The translations under genes were made by a program, and so were the position numbers. The notes beneath the pieces are model-generated. The model saw nothing but the letters and a program-made list of their open reading frames with translations. It was not told the origin of the DNA and did no database searches. From Eudorina sp. 2006-703-Eu-15 (taxonomy: Eukaryota; Chlorophyta; Chlorophyceae; Chlamydomonadales; Volvocaceae), in the NCBI GenBank assembly GCA_003117195.1, contig BDSI01000010.1:344696-408695 (forward strand): a stretch of 64,000 nt of DNA, read 5' to 3'. Each line of letters starts with the position of its first letter. Within the stretch, counting starts at the first letter, position 1. Shown piece by piece: positions 43,268-54,977 of the stretch.

Positions 43268-43744
43268 ATGGTAAGGATCAAACTAGTAGCGGAAGTTCGT
43301 ACGATACGTACGTCCCAAGCTGTCCGGCTCCGTCTCGGAATTCCTCGGGCCGCTGCGGCGGCGTCGCCCAAGGGCGCCGGCGAGCCGTCGGCCGCCGCCC
43401 TGCTGGCATCGTTCCTGCGCGGCGGCATCGCCGCCGCCGGCAGCGGCGCTTCCGTCATCAAGGCCCGGCGGTCCCGCTCGAGCAGCGGCATGGCGGCAGC
43501 GTCGGCAGCCGCCGCCGCCGCCGCCGCCGCCGCTGCCGCGCACGCCCAACGGTGCGGCACCGACGACGGCCGAAACCCCCGCCGCCGCGGCCGCCGCCGC
43601 CGCAGCAGCAGCAGGGGCGACGCCCCGACGGGGTCTGCTCTTGCACACCAAATGGTGTCCGTCCATCCAGTCCAGCATCTGACAGGTGGAGCTGCAGTAA
43701 CTGACACACGTAGAGCTGAGCCGGGTCGGGAACCGAGACGCTAG
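43268..43744 (+). CDS. Ala-rich hypothetical ORF
   Basis: 158 codons from an ATG: MVRIKLVAEVRTIRTSQAVR, then SAAALLASFLRGGIAAAGSG, a poly-Ala run and an Arg-rich segment. The poly-Ala tract is a GCC/GCN repeat, and the minus strand is also open over the same span (43283-43987, Gly-rich). I cannot decide which strand, if either, is coding. Confidence 0.22.
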   Translation: MVRIKLVAEVRTIRTSQAVRLRLGIPRAAAAASPKGAGEPSAAALLASFLRGGIAAAGSGASVIKARRSRSSSGMAAASAAAAAAAAAAAAHAQRCGTDDGRNPRRRGRRRRSSSRGDAPTGSALAHQMVSVHPVQHLTGGAAVTDTRRAEPGREPRR

Positions 43745-43754
43745 CTGCGTAAGA

Positions 43755-43790
43755 GGATGACCCGCGGGGTCCACTGTGAGAGCATTCTTC
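43755..43790 (+). mobile_element. Transposon terminus motif
   Basis: acccgcggggtccactgtga, close to the terminus at 27920-27945 (reverse complement) and 49544-49566. No partner end identified. Confidence 0.35.
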
Positions 43791-45952
43791 ATAAGTAGAT
43801 AACTTCGCCAATGGGTCCGCTGAGTTAAGCGGAGGAAAGTGGATGCGTGTTTAGGCTTACAGCGTTGAAACAGGGGAGTTCGAGCGGTATAACGTCCACG
43901 TGCGACGTCGACCCGTCGTGCGGGGGCGGGGCGGGCGAGAGCGTGAATGCATGGGCGCACAGGTACGCTGGCTATCAACTTTGTCATAAAATAAATGTGC
44001 TTTAAGCAAGCTTACTACACTACCGTACAGTGTGGACAAAGCGCTGACAAGAATGTTTGGGTTGACAGTGCGTTGACTGTATTTGTTCACACACGTCTGA
44101 GTATAAATGGGAAGTAACATCCACCGCTAGGTAGATGGAAACAACTTGTAGGTGGTGTCTATTCCACGTATAAACCTGGAACTGCTTTCAAATTCCCTTT
44201 GAGCTCTAGAACCAAAAAACGTAACTTCTTCAAAAGTTTTCATACATACATAAGTAGCCTTCATTTCTTATAAAATTCTGTTCGTAAACGAGGCTACCAG
44301 CACTTCCTGCCTGCAGGCTGTTGTTGTTAATGACTACTTGCAGCTACTCCGGGTTCCCGTACGGTACTCGATTTTGTATAATCATCCGGAATTCAATGCA
44401 TTATGTGGTCAAAATATTTACATCAGTCGTAGTTTTGATTAATTTATCAGCCAGGCAGCCTCCTTGAGCCCCTGTCGAGACTTGCCTCATGATCTAAAAT
44501 TGTAATCCTCAAACATTATTATAGTTGTTCATTATATTTACAAGTATAATGGATTACCCTTGGTGATGTTTTTGCAGAAGTATGTGACTTTGGTACACCA
44601 GTCGAGATGCGAGAGCCCACCAGTATTACGATCATGCTGAACAGACAAAGCATTGCAATTTAATTATTAAATAACTTTCAATGTTGATTTTATATGTGAT
44701 GTTCATATCCTAAGTGCAGAGCACAGCCATGACTCGGCTTTCGCGACGCCCGCCTTCCCCTGCCTTCTTGTAGATGCTAGCGGGCGGGGGAACCTGGCTC
44801 TATTCCACAAGTCACCAATGAGGTTTGGGCCTCCCACAAGAAAACTCATTAAGGATTATTGTGCAGTTCTGCTACTCAATTATTGATAGACTTTATTATG
44901 CTAAGGTTCAGTGAGGTCGTACAGTCCAGACGAACAAGGAGGCTCATGGGCCGATGTTCCAACACAGAAGCTAAAAAAAATCAAGTAATAGTTAATTCTT
45001 GAGATGAACAAGTTACGAGGACAGAGATCAGCAGCGCGCGGACGACTACTTGCACTCGTGTGCAGTCTTACCAAGAACTTCGCGGATTTCCTGCAAGTCA
45101 AACTATTTTCTACATACTTTCGGCATACAATGACTATTCTTGTTGCGATAACGTGACGAAGTCCCTTCGGATCGGTTTTCCTGCCTGCCGTTCCTAGTTG
45201 TTTGTGGAACAACAGATGCGGGTCTGCATGCTCGACTGCGGCCATCCGATACGTTTCTCCTGGGCGTTCCAATCCACCCATGTGTGCACCCGACTTTTCC
45301 GGGTACGGCAAATGTACTACAGCTGCGCGATTACAGCCCAGGGCCCTTGGCTGGGGGCAATAGTAGATGAAACGGCGGCCTGGCTGACGCACCGGTGGAG
45401 GAAGATGAAACGGCGCGGCGCGACACACACCTCACGAGCCGCACGTCATCGCCGCCCTCCATGATCGCTGGCTAGTTGAAACGCTAGCGTTTCTCCAACG
45501 GTGTACAGTGTACAAAGTACCAGCGACATACGATGGTATGTGTGTGCGCAGGGAACTACTCCATCCAGCTACTTCCCTCAGTTTTTACTTGTCCTTGCTG
45601 CTGAGTTAATTTATTTGCTGTGTGATTTAGTTGGGCCGTCCATTGTTCGAGTCTCTCTTCACTCCAATTGGATGAGTCATCGAGTCTCTCCGCAATTGAA
45701 TGGGATGAGTCATGTTGAAGGTCGGTCCTCCGACGGACGTCAGGACGCGAGGACGGAGGCCCCAAACGCACATCCGGCACATACATACGACGTACGGAGG
45801 CACGGCAGACGGCACCCACGCAGCAGCGGTTGCTCGCTGTACGTAGCAGCATAGGTAAGAACAGCAATATGATGTATGGGCATACAATACCTGGTATACA
45901 CCGTTGATCCCTTTTTGGGGTTCGCTGTAACGTTCATTCATTCAATACCTTG
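43791..45952. other. AT-rich intergenic region
   Basis: From about 44100 to 45030 the sequence is the most AT-rich in the window. One minus-strand frame at 44901-45428 is open for 175 codons (with MGGLERPGETYRMAAVEHAD), but no family, start context or splice sites support it. The transposon terminus at 45898-45935 lies at the right end. Confidence 0.35.
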
Positions 45953-46232
45953 ATGGGGGGGGTCGTAAAATGGGGAAGATACTGGCATGCTGTCCAGAGG
46001 TCGGCGGTTCGAATCCCCGTCCCCTCACCGCCGTGTGATTAGGCGGGTCTGGCGCGGTTTCCAGGAGAGGCATTCCGATCGCGCTGGTAACCTGGTATGA
46101 CCCCCCCGCGGGTGATGGAGGATGGGTGCGCAGTCCTTGGTAGGGGTTGATGAGACGTGGCACCTACGAGCTACCTGGGCCCGTTGGAACACCCGGTCGG
46201 GATACGGGTCCACCTTGTAACGGTTACATTAC
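45953..46232 (+). mobile_element. tRNA-type SINE, apparently full length
   Basis: The head contains a pol III A-box-like tcgtaaaatgg (45963-45973) and an exact tRNA B box, ggttcgaatcc (46006-46016), 32 nt apart. The body (gcgggtgatggaggatgggt, gtccttggtaggggttgatg) and 3' end (cgggtccaccttgtaacgg, then ttacattaca) recur at 42608-42822, 46293-46440 (inverted) and 5275-5325. The acceptor and T stems do not pair well, so this is not a working tRNA gene. Confidence 0.65.
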
Positions 46233-46292
46233 ATGTATGGTCCTCGGAAAGTCGGAACTTGGTTACTGCCATGGGACAATTTTTCCCTCTCT

Positions 46293-46440
46293 AACCGTTA
46301 CAAGGTGGACCCGTAGTCCCGACCGGGCGTCAAAGGTGCCCAGATAGCTCGTAGGCGCCTCATCTCATATACCCCCGCCAAGGACTGCGCTCCCATGCGT
46401 CACCCGCGGAGGGCTGGGGTCGTGCAGCCTTACCGGCCAA
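46293..46440 (-). mobile_element. SINE copy, inverted next to the full element
   Basis: The reverse complement reads gcgggtgacgcatgg, gcgcagtccttgg, gcctacgagctatctggg and cgggtccaccttgtaacgg, the same order as the body of 45953-46232. With its neighbour it forms an inverted repeat of about 150-bp arms around a 60-bp spacer. Confidence 0.7.
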
Positions 46441-49400
46441 CACCGACCCCAGGTTACTAGATAGTGCGCCGGGATTGCCTCTCCTGGAAGACGCACCATA
46501 CCCGCCGAATCACGTTGCGGGGAGGGGCCCGTACTTGGTCGAGTTTGGTATGATGTATATACATCACCTTTCTTATCACCAGGTCCGTATCACCGTTGTA
46601 TGTCGCACGGCACCCGTTGCCTTGCAACGTTCGCTGCGACGTTCGTGAGTCACGCTGTTGAGAGTCACGAAACAGCACACTAGCGACTGCACGCAAGTCG
46701 ATCGGGAGGGGTGTGACTCCGCCACAACAATTGTCACATCCGCCACATGCATCCGTCACAGCCGTCCGCCACGCACTTCCGTACGTCACATCCGTACACT
46801 CGTCCGCTTGCCGCTGGTCCGGAGCACCGCGAACTCGGCGGGCGCAGCGGCTGACGAATGTACGACGGAGCAAATGTACGGCGTCGCGAATGGCCCCACA
46901 TCGCAGCGGGTCATCAGTCAGCTCTCCGCAGTAGTAGTGATGGCACCATCCCTTCCTGCTGTGTCGATTGGCGACAGCTTGCCTTGTTGCGCCGAGCTGC
47001 ACACGCTTGAAACAGCTAGAGAGGACAGGTGGCCCCCCAGCAGCCTGCTGCTAGATGAACGACGCGGTACAGGTTTGGCGGACTCCGATGACCCCCCGAG
47101 GCATGCGACAGCCGATACACACAGCACGCCTCGCTTCATTACCTTTCAATAAACATATTGCAGGTCTACGGGTAGCAATATTTTGTTCTGGTTGGGCGGG
47201 GCCCCCACTGAACACTCAGCACACCGGCGGCCGTGGTACGTCATCGTGGAGTGTGCTCCAAGGCGTTCTTCGCGTGCCCTTAGCTTGGGCCTACGGCTCG
47301 GATGGGTAGGTGTACAGGTGATGGGGTTATGCACCCCAACCATGTAACACACACAGACACACCATCCTCATCATCGCGGCGTGTGCTCCTACTGTCGTAC
47401 TGCAGCCGTGTGCAATTGTAACCGTAACCAAGCACACCACGCATCGGCGACCTACCATACATGCCCTGTAGACACCGACGATCCCCTAAAGGATCCGCAC
47501 GGATAATGAATCACACGGTCAGTACTAAATCATACGGGCAGGTACCCCCCACCCCCAAAAAAAACAATGGCAATACTTCACTGAGCTAACCCGCCCTATA
47601 GCGTGGGTTAAGGGGCAGGGGCGGCGGTGAGGCTCGCTGAGCCTACACGGCGCTGTCACCGGGGGAGCGGGGGAAGCAGGCAACCGAACACACATCCCCC
47701 CCGACCGGCATTGCGCCCCAAAGCAAAGCCTGACTGCCGCTGGCTGACCATGCCGTCAACCGACCCTCCTTAATAATCCCATTACGGGCGCACTTTCAAG
47801 TAAGGCGAGCGCACGCTCCACACCTCCCTCGTGGTCCGCCCTGCAAGCAAGTCCAATCAGAACCAACCTGGCTGTCTTGGCGGCACCTTTGCAGTGCCGG
47901 GCACCGGCGGGCCCTGCTGGGTCACTGACACTCTTACGACTACCACACTACTGCTGCCTCGTACATCACCACGGTAGCCAGCTAGGGGGCGGGGATCCAT
48001 CGAATGTGAGGCACTCGGGCAAACATGTCCACACCTTCTCTTAGCAGCCCTTGGCCAGTGCCAGGCCCGGTCAGATATGTAACACACATACACACACACC
48101 TCGCCACACCTCGCGGCTCGGTTAATTTTTACACACGCACACCCCTCTGCCTGCCCGCCTGAGAACTCGCACCTCTCTGCCTCAGAACTCGCACCTCTCT
48201 GCCTGTCAGGGCTACTTATTCAGCAGCCGCTGTTTGCGTACACGCGCTATCCGTCGAGATGCCAGTGATGTCCCCTCCAAGCCAGTGAGGTCCCCTCCAA
48301 TCTACGTACGGGGGAGAGCGAGAGAGAGAAAGAGCGCCTCAGACCGTCTGACGCAGCGCCGATCAGACCGCACCAGCCAGCAGCCGCAAATAGAGCAGAG
48401 CGCATCCTGCAAGCACGGATGGATGCTCCGAAACCTACACCTGCGGCTGTCAAGCATCCTGCCTCGCAGGCCACACGTACGACAGCGTTCGTTCCAAGGC
48501 GCATCAGTACACCCGCCGAATACAAGAAGTCTCCGCCGCATGCAACAATCTCTGCCGAATGCAACAATCTCTGCCGCATGCAACAATCTCTGCCGAAGGC
48601 AACAATCTCTGCCGAATGTCAATGCAGCGCAGGAAGATCGCTGTATCTGCCAGCTTGATGTATAACCCCCGGGGAGGTAGGGACGGAGGGGTCGCGGGCG
48701 AGTCCTGCACCTTCGCGCCTGCCGGCCTACCTCGGGGGCTGCCTGCCTTTGCGCACGTCATTCACTAACCACGGTTCGGCAAAAACTGCCCGGCGTGTCA
48801 GCGCCATACATCACACCCACACCCCACATACACGGGCACGCCGCGCCCTCCATACATGCGCACTTTCTGTATGCAAGCGGGCGCCAACCACACATACACC
48901 ACCTCCCACGTACGTGATTGAGCGTGGACCTGGCCATCATCTCACACCTACATACAGGGCATGCACACACTCGAATGTGGACGTCCGAGCGATGACGTGT
49001 CCATCAACATGGCAAGCCGATGCCGAGTACGGCAATTGCGCGGCAATCATGCGCGACGGTCAGGAGCTTCAAGGGCCGGGGGCTGAAGATTACCGGGACG
49101 CCCTCGGACGGCCCCCGGGTAGCTAGGATCGCAGCCCGCCTGAAACAAAAAGCGGACACCATGGTTGCGCCCGGTACATCTCAGCTGTCTGTGTCACACA
49201 GCCGCAACTTAGTTCGATCGGCATCTGACTGGCCACCGCGATTAACGCGATCCGCCTGCTGCCGGCGGCCCCCTCCGCCGCCCACGCACGCACGCGCACA
49301 TTACCGCATACACCGTTACAACTCATAAGCGCACACACGCACACACACCCCGTCCGAAAACATCATTGGCGCGCAGCTAGCTGTGCGCTATGCACGGTAT

Positions 49401-49543
49401 GCACGCGCTCCTGCCTTGTCACCTACGAACGTCGCACGGGAACCACGGGGACCACCGCACGGGAACCACTCGGTCCCTCGCATATCACGCAGTGTATGGT
49501 GAGGAAGCCTCGGCTGTCGCCGGGGCTGTCACCGATGACGCGC
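46441..49543. other. Gene-free region with short tandem repeats
   Basis: No supported gene. Contents include a ctctgcctcagaactcgcac repeat at about 48150-48210, a gtgaggtcccctccaa duplication at about 48260-48300, and a 19-bp repeat at about 48542-48616 (caacaatctctgccgaatg, four copies). Open frames on both strands are short and conflicting. Confidence 0.4.
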
Positions 49544-49566
49544 GGGGTCCGCTGTAACATCCTTAA
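49495..49566. mobile_element. Transposon end, matches the 27.9-kb insertion
   Basis: The reverse complement of about 70 bp here matches 27920-27990: ggatgttacagcggaccccg, then cggtgacagccccggcgaca, then gccgaggcttcctcacca. It is one end of the family inserted at 27915-28326. Confidence 0.65.
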
Positions 49567-50165
49567 TCATATCACGCACTCCTGTTCTGCCTGCCTAAAT
49601 AACACATCAGCTCATAAAGGTTTTAATAATAAATGCAATCTCTGTAGAGGCAATCAATGTCACTGCCGAAAGCCAGGGTGCCGTGCGACCCATTCCGTCC
49701 TAATAATCGTGTCCAGCGAGGAAAAATGTGTCTCTGTGTATCTGTGAGTGCATGTGTTGACGTGAGGAGTGCAGCCTGAGGAATTGAAACGCGCGAGAGA
49801 CACGACCGGCCACCCATCAGTGCCCTCCCTGCGACGGCGCGCTCGCTCCCCGATCACTTTGAATAGGAATGTGATGCGGACAATGCATGTCGCCGTACAA
49901 GAAACGCCGTACTCATCCTGCGTGGGCTTGACCCTGCAAACCGCTAGCTGGGCGCGCGTGTACTGCTTACTGCTGCTGGCGAAGTACCAAGTGTGTTTAA
50001 TGCTAGACCACCCAGACCTGCACAGGCCCAGGTGTGCGTGTTTCAGTGCATGGTTCCCATCCTGCATCCGTCCTCTCGCGCTGTGTCATCTATCTGGAAC
50101 TAACCACGGCCGCACGCCCCGCATCCCCTTCCCTCCCCTCCCCTCCGAGCTAAACACCCTCTCAC
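49567..50165. other. 3' flank of pherophorin B
   Basis: No gene. Blocks such as ccccgatcactt, cgccgtaca, atcctgcgtg and gctagctgggc also occur, in the same order, in the 3' flank of pherophorin C (61000-61200). The gene duplication therefore included the 3' untranslated region. Confidence 0.6.
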
Positions 50166-53100
50166 TCAGTCGCCTTGTGAGGCTTTCACAAAGTACTGCG
50201 GGCAGCACCGCCGTATAGGGTCGTACAAGTACAGCGTACAGGTCGAACCGCCGCACAGCTGCGCGAGTGTGATGCGGTTGCTGAACAGCACACACAGCTG
50301 CGCACCGACGGCTTGATCGGGTGACCAGGCGAATCCGCCCGCCTTCACGAACGCGTACTGCGACTTATCGACGGGATTAGTAATGAGCCGCCACGACGGT
50401 GACACGAAGGACGACGTCGTGCTATTCGCGAGCGCGATGCTGAAGCCGTACAGGCTCCCCTTCAGGGAGTAGTTGGCGCCCATTTCAATTTTGGACAGCA
50501 AGGTCGAGTTGGCGCAGGGGCCCTGCGAGGGGGAAGGTGGTTTGTACGGTAAGATCCGGGGGTAAATAAAATCACAAGGGCGCAAGCACACGCTGCGGGA
50601 TATACCACGAGGGGTAAAGCAACAGATAGAGGACACCCAACACGAGAACTACAAAAGAGACATGAGGTGAGATAAAATTCGGCTGAACTCAGAACAGATA
50701 AGAGGAGAAGTACTAAGGCTATCAAACCGAGGCCAACTGAGGTTGGTCCTGGGATGGCGGTGATGGGCGGTGTATTGCAGGGAGCGGATGGAAGATGGCG
50801 CGTGAAGTCCTGGCCGCGCAGCATCGCACGAAACGACCCACCCACCTTGTACGGCGTGATCTTGTCAAAGATGAAGCATCTTGCCGTACTGTTGGTCTGC
50901 CGTACGACAGGGACTGCCGGCCTCTTGCGGATCGCGTCCTTGACGGAAAAAGGCGTCGACATGGGCCGGGTGTTGCAGCTGCAGGGAGGTACGAACGAAC
51001 GCAGCGGGGGCGGGCGGGCGGGCGGGCGGCAGCGGGCCAGGGGGCTTGGTGGGGTGGGTTAACAATAAGCCCCATGCCCCATTCTTAAGGCGTTCCACGT
51101 CGGACCCTGCTGCCCCACCCGGACGGGTGGTCGGGTGCCCTCAGTGCCGATCGCCCCGGCAGGTCATTGCCTTCGCCAACAAGAGTTTTTATTTGTTTTA
51201 CATAATTAAGTTTGTTCCTTTTCATTTGTAGAATATTTGTTTTTATAATACTAAATTTGGGTAATCATACAGAAAACACATATGTGAATCAGCAAGTAGT
51301 GCAGTCAGCTTAGGGCACAGGACTTGCGCCGCGCCATTGCGCCTAGCCTGCGTGCTGACTCACCCGCCTAACCCGCGTGCTAACTCACCCGCCTAGCCCG
51401 CGTGCTGGCTCACCCGCCTAGCCTGTGTGCTAACTCACCCGCCTAGCCCGCGTGCTGGCTCACCCGCCTAGCCTGTGTGATGACTTACCCGCAACACAGT
51501 GCACCACCGACGACCACTAAATGCTCCCCTCCCCTCCTCCCCTCCCCTCCCCTCCCGCAGCTGCACCATTGTTCGCACCCGGCCCCACCCCGCCTTGTCC
51601 AGGCACCACCACACCACACCTGCAGGAGATGTTACGCGTCTGCCCCGTGCATGCCGTACGGGTGCTGCCGTACAGGAACGGCCCGGGTGATGATGACCCT
51701 GCAGTCTCGAGCAGGGCCCGGGCGCTCCCCGACTCCACGTCAATGCCGGTCGCGTCGACACCGAAGGTGTTGTTGGCCGGCATGAAGGGCGGGCACGGCT
51801 GGTTCGAACCCGACCCCAGACCCAGATACTCCAGGAATGTCGCCGTGTAGTTGTTCATGACCGAGCTGAACATCGTGGTATCGCTATCGTTCTCGAACTT
51901 TCCGCACATGTACGGCAGGCCGGACAGCAGGGAGGTGCACCCCGGGAATTTATTTTTGAAGTCCTCCGCGATTTGCGCGCCCGCTTGCTGTGCCAGTGAC
52001 GCGATCTCCTTGGCCAAGACGTCACTTGCCACGTCACACTGCGAGGCGGTGAAGTAGGAGGGTATCGTGAAGTTCACGAGTCTGAAGTTGATGCAAACGG
52101 ACCGGGCCCTGCGGACCCCGACGGGCGTAGGGCGCGAGGGTGCTGACGGCGACGGCGGCACCGGCAGCGGCGGCGGCGGAGGGAAAGGCGATGGCGGCGG
52201 CGGTGGGGGCGGCGGCGGCGGCGGCGGCGGGGATGGCGACGGCGACGGCGGTGGCTGTGGTGACGGCGGCGGAGGTGAGGGCGGCAACGGTGACGGCGGC
52301 GGAGGCGAAGGTGGCGTTGGTGACGGGGGAAGCGGTGATGGTGGCGTTGGCGATGGCGGGGACGGAGGCGGCGAAGGCGGTAGTGCCGGCGGCAACGGCG
52401 AAGGCGGCAGTAGCGACGGCGGCGAGGGTGGTGTTGGTGACGGCGGGCGCGGTGACGGCCTTGTCGGTGAAAACGGAGGCGGAGACGGCGGGGGCTGTGG
52501 TGACGGCGGCAGAGGTGATGGTGGCAACGGTGACGGCGGCAGAGGCGACGGCGGCAACGGTGACGGCGGCGGAGGCGAAGGTGGCGAGGGTGGCGTTGGT
52601 GACGGCGGAAGCGGTGATGGTGGCGTTGGCGACGGCGGGGACGGCGGCGGCGAAGGCGGTAGTGCCGGCGGCAACGGCGAAGGCGGCAGTAGCGACGGCG
52701 GCGAGGGTGGTGTTGGTGACGGCGGGCGCGGTGACGGCCTTGTCGGTGACAGCGTAGGCGGCGACGGCGGAGGCTGTGGTGACGGCGGCAGAGGTGATGG
52801 CGGCAACGGCGAAGGTGGCGTTGGCGACGGCGGGGACAGAGGCTGCGGCGACGGTGGCGACGGCGGCGGTGGTAGCGGTGATGGTCGCGTCGGCAACGGC
52901 GAGGGCGGTGGTGACGGCGGTAACGGCGAGGGCGGTGGTGATGGCGGCAACGGCGAGGGCGGTGGTGACGGCGGCAAAGGTGAGGGAGGTGGCGAAGGCG
53001 GCAACGGCGAGGGAGGTGGCGAAGGTGGCAACGGCGAGGGCGGTGGTGACGGCGGCAACGGCGACGGCGGTGGCGAAGGCGGCAACGGCGAGGGCGGTGG

Positions 53101-54977
53101 CGAAGGCGGCAACGGCGAGGGCGGTGGCGAAGGCGGCAACGGCGAGGGCGGTGGTGACGGCGACAACGGTGACGGCCGTGGTGATGGCGGCAACGGCGAG
53201 GGCGGTGGTGATGGCGGCAACGGCGAGGGCGGTGGTGATGGCGGCAACGGCGAGGGCGGTGGTGACGGCGGCAACGGCGAGGGCGGTGGTGACGGCGGCA
53301 ACGGCGAGGGCGGTGGTGACGGCGGCAAAGGTGAGGGAGGTGGCGAAGGCGGCAACGGCGAGGGCGGTGGCGAAGGCGGCAACGGCGAGGGCGGTGGCGA
53401 AGGCGGCAACGGCGAGGGCGGTGGCGAAGGCGGCAACGGCGAGGGCGGTGGCGAAGGCGGCAACGGCGAGGGCGGTGGTGACGGCGACAACGGTGACGGC
53501 CGTGGTGATGGCGGCAACGGCGAGGGCGGTGGTGATGGCGGCAACGGCGAGGGCGCTGGTGATGGCGGCAACGGCGAGGGCGGTGGTGACGGCGGCAACG
53601 GCGAGGGCGGTGGTGACGGCGGCAACGGCGAGGGCGGTGGTGACGGCGGCAACGGTGACGGCCGTGGTGATGGCGGCAACGGCGAGGGCGGTGGCGAAGG
53701 CGGCAACGGCGAGGGCGGTGGTGACGGCGGCAACGGTGACGGCCGTGGTGATGGCGGCAACGGCGAGGGCGGTGGTGATGGCGGCAACGGCGATGGCGGC
53801 AACCGCGACGATACCCGAGACGGCGGCCGCGGCGAGGGTGGTGTCGGTGACGGCGGGAGCATCGGCACATTCAGATTCCCCGGGCAGCAGTTTGTGTCCT
53901 TGCTGAACAACGCGTAGTTGCACGGAGTTCCCTCAGCGCACATTTTCTCTAATGTGTTGCAGCCCTGGCCCCTGGAGTTGGTTCCCAACTTGACGCAGAT
54001 CACGGCGCCGTCCGCCGTGTCCCGGTCCAGGTTCAGGCCAGTGACCTTTAGAACGTAGCCGCGAACCACGCCAGTCAAGGTATTCCGTTGGGTGACGATG
54101 GTCGGGTACGACAGCACGCGGGTCACGCCGCCCGTGGTCAGGTTGGCGAAAAGGTAGACACCAGACACGACGCAGGCCTTGGAGGTCTCCATCTGTCATG
54201 AGGAGGAGGCGGCGGAGGAGGAGGCGCATGGAAGGTAGCAGTCAACTTAGGTCAAATCCCACACAGGCCCTCGAGGAAATCTTGCGTCCTCCCCACCTGG
54301 AAATAACCACCACCGTTTACGCGTTGCGACAGTAGATGCGCCCCTCTGTGTGTTACCAGATAGCAACGCAGCCCCACAGACTTTCATTTTGTGTTCGCCA
54401 TTCGAGCCTCAAACCAAGTCGCACATACCATGTTCCCTTCCCACCTCAAATTTGTAAAGGTCGGCGTAACAGCACTCGTTGTTGCAATCTGGGGGCGGTC
54501 TCACTCGGACAGTGAAACAGTAAGTGCTCGGGCTCGGATTAGTCACAATGTCGTCCAGAACATAGGCTCCCTTGGTCCGCTGGCACAAACAAAATGGAAA
54601 AACGTATTGATTGGTGTCGATGTAGGACGGCTCCAAGGCGTCCGCTGGGTGAAGTAAGAGGACCCTGCAGTCAGCCGTCGCACAACGACCAACGCTACAA
54701 AGCTTTCTTGCTGAGAGAAAGAGCTAGTACTATAGTGATTTAAATTTTGATTGCTATCGTAGTTTATAAATAGGTAATCGATAATGACCCAGCTCGAAAT
54801 ACCACACTTAGCTAACACGCCTCCTTAAATGTTGATTGGCACGTATTGGCAGGGTCCGTGGTAAAGCGCAGTACTGATATGCCACATCGATCACACATCC
54901 CATCAACTCCCATCCACTTACCAGACGGCCAGCGCCCCCACAGAACCGAGCCATAGAGCACCAGTTCGGTTCCCCAT
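50166..54977 (-). CDS. Pherophorin B (very long Pro linker)
   Basis: Five exons: 54922-54977, 54445-54664, 51620-54192, 50846-50978 and 50166-50522; 1,112 residues, all phases consistent. The signal peptide is [19 protein letters not shown]. Domain 1 (about 20-200) shows [53 protein letters not shown] and DTNCCPGN. A linker of about 580 residues (203-785) is built from PPSPLPPSP and [10 protein letters not shown] blocks, coded by a 27-bp minisatellite. Domain 2 shows [98 protein letters not shown] and RRCCPQYFV. It is expected to be a secreted hydroxyproline-rich rod with globular ends in the extracellular matrix. Several N-glycosylation sites (NNT, NST, NYT) are present. The last two exons are nearly identical to those of pherophorin C. 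Confidence 0.92.
51352..51480. repeat. 25-bp tandem repeat in pherophorin B intron 3
   Basis: Five copies of a 25-bp unit starting gtgctaactcacccgcctag, in the 641-bp intron 50979-51619. Next to it (51180-51300) is an AT-rich stretch. Confidence 0.9.
52120..53865. repeat. 27-bp coding minisatellite of the pherophorin B linker
   Basis: Plus-strand units built on ggcggcaacggcgagggcgg plus tggtgac, or gaaggcg variants. On the minus strand they encode (Ser/Pro)n. Larger blocks are duplicated too: about 52910-53160 resembles 53215-53470. All reading frames are open across the array, so the long Gly-rich plus-strand frame and the Ala/Val and Arg/His minus-strand frames are shadows. Confidence 0.95.

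Noticed and set aside
43283..43987. 234-codon minus-strand Gly/Ala-rich frame
   Set aside because: It overlaps an equally plausible plus-strand frame; both depend on a GCC repeat, so neither strand can be preferred from sequence alone.
45953..46030. Functional tRNA gene
   Set aside because: The B box is exact, but acceptor, anticodon and T stems do not fold acceptably, and the sequence continues as a repeated SINE body.
52067..53917. 616-codon plus-strand Gly/Glu/Asp/Asn-rich open frame
   Set aside because: It is the exact antisense of the pherophorin B linker minisatellite; conserved Cys domains, splice sites and signal peptide are all on the minus strand.
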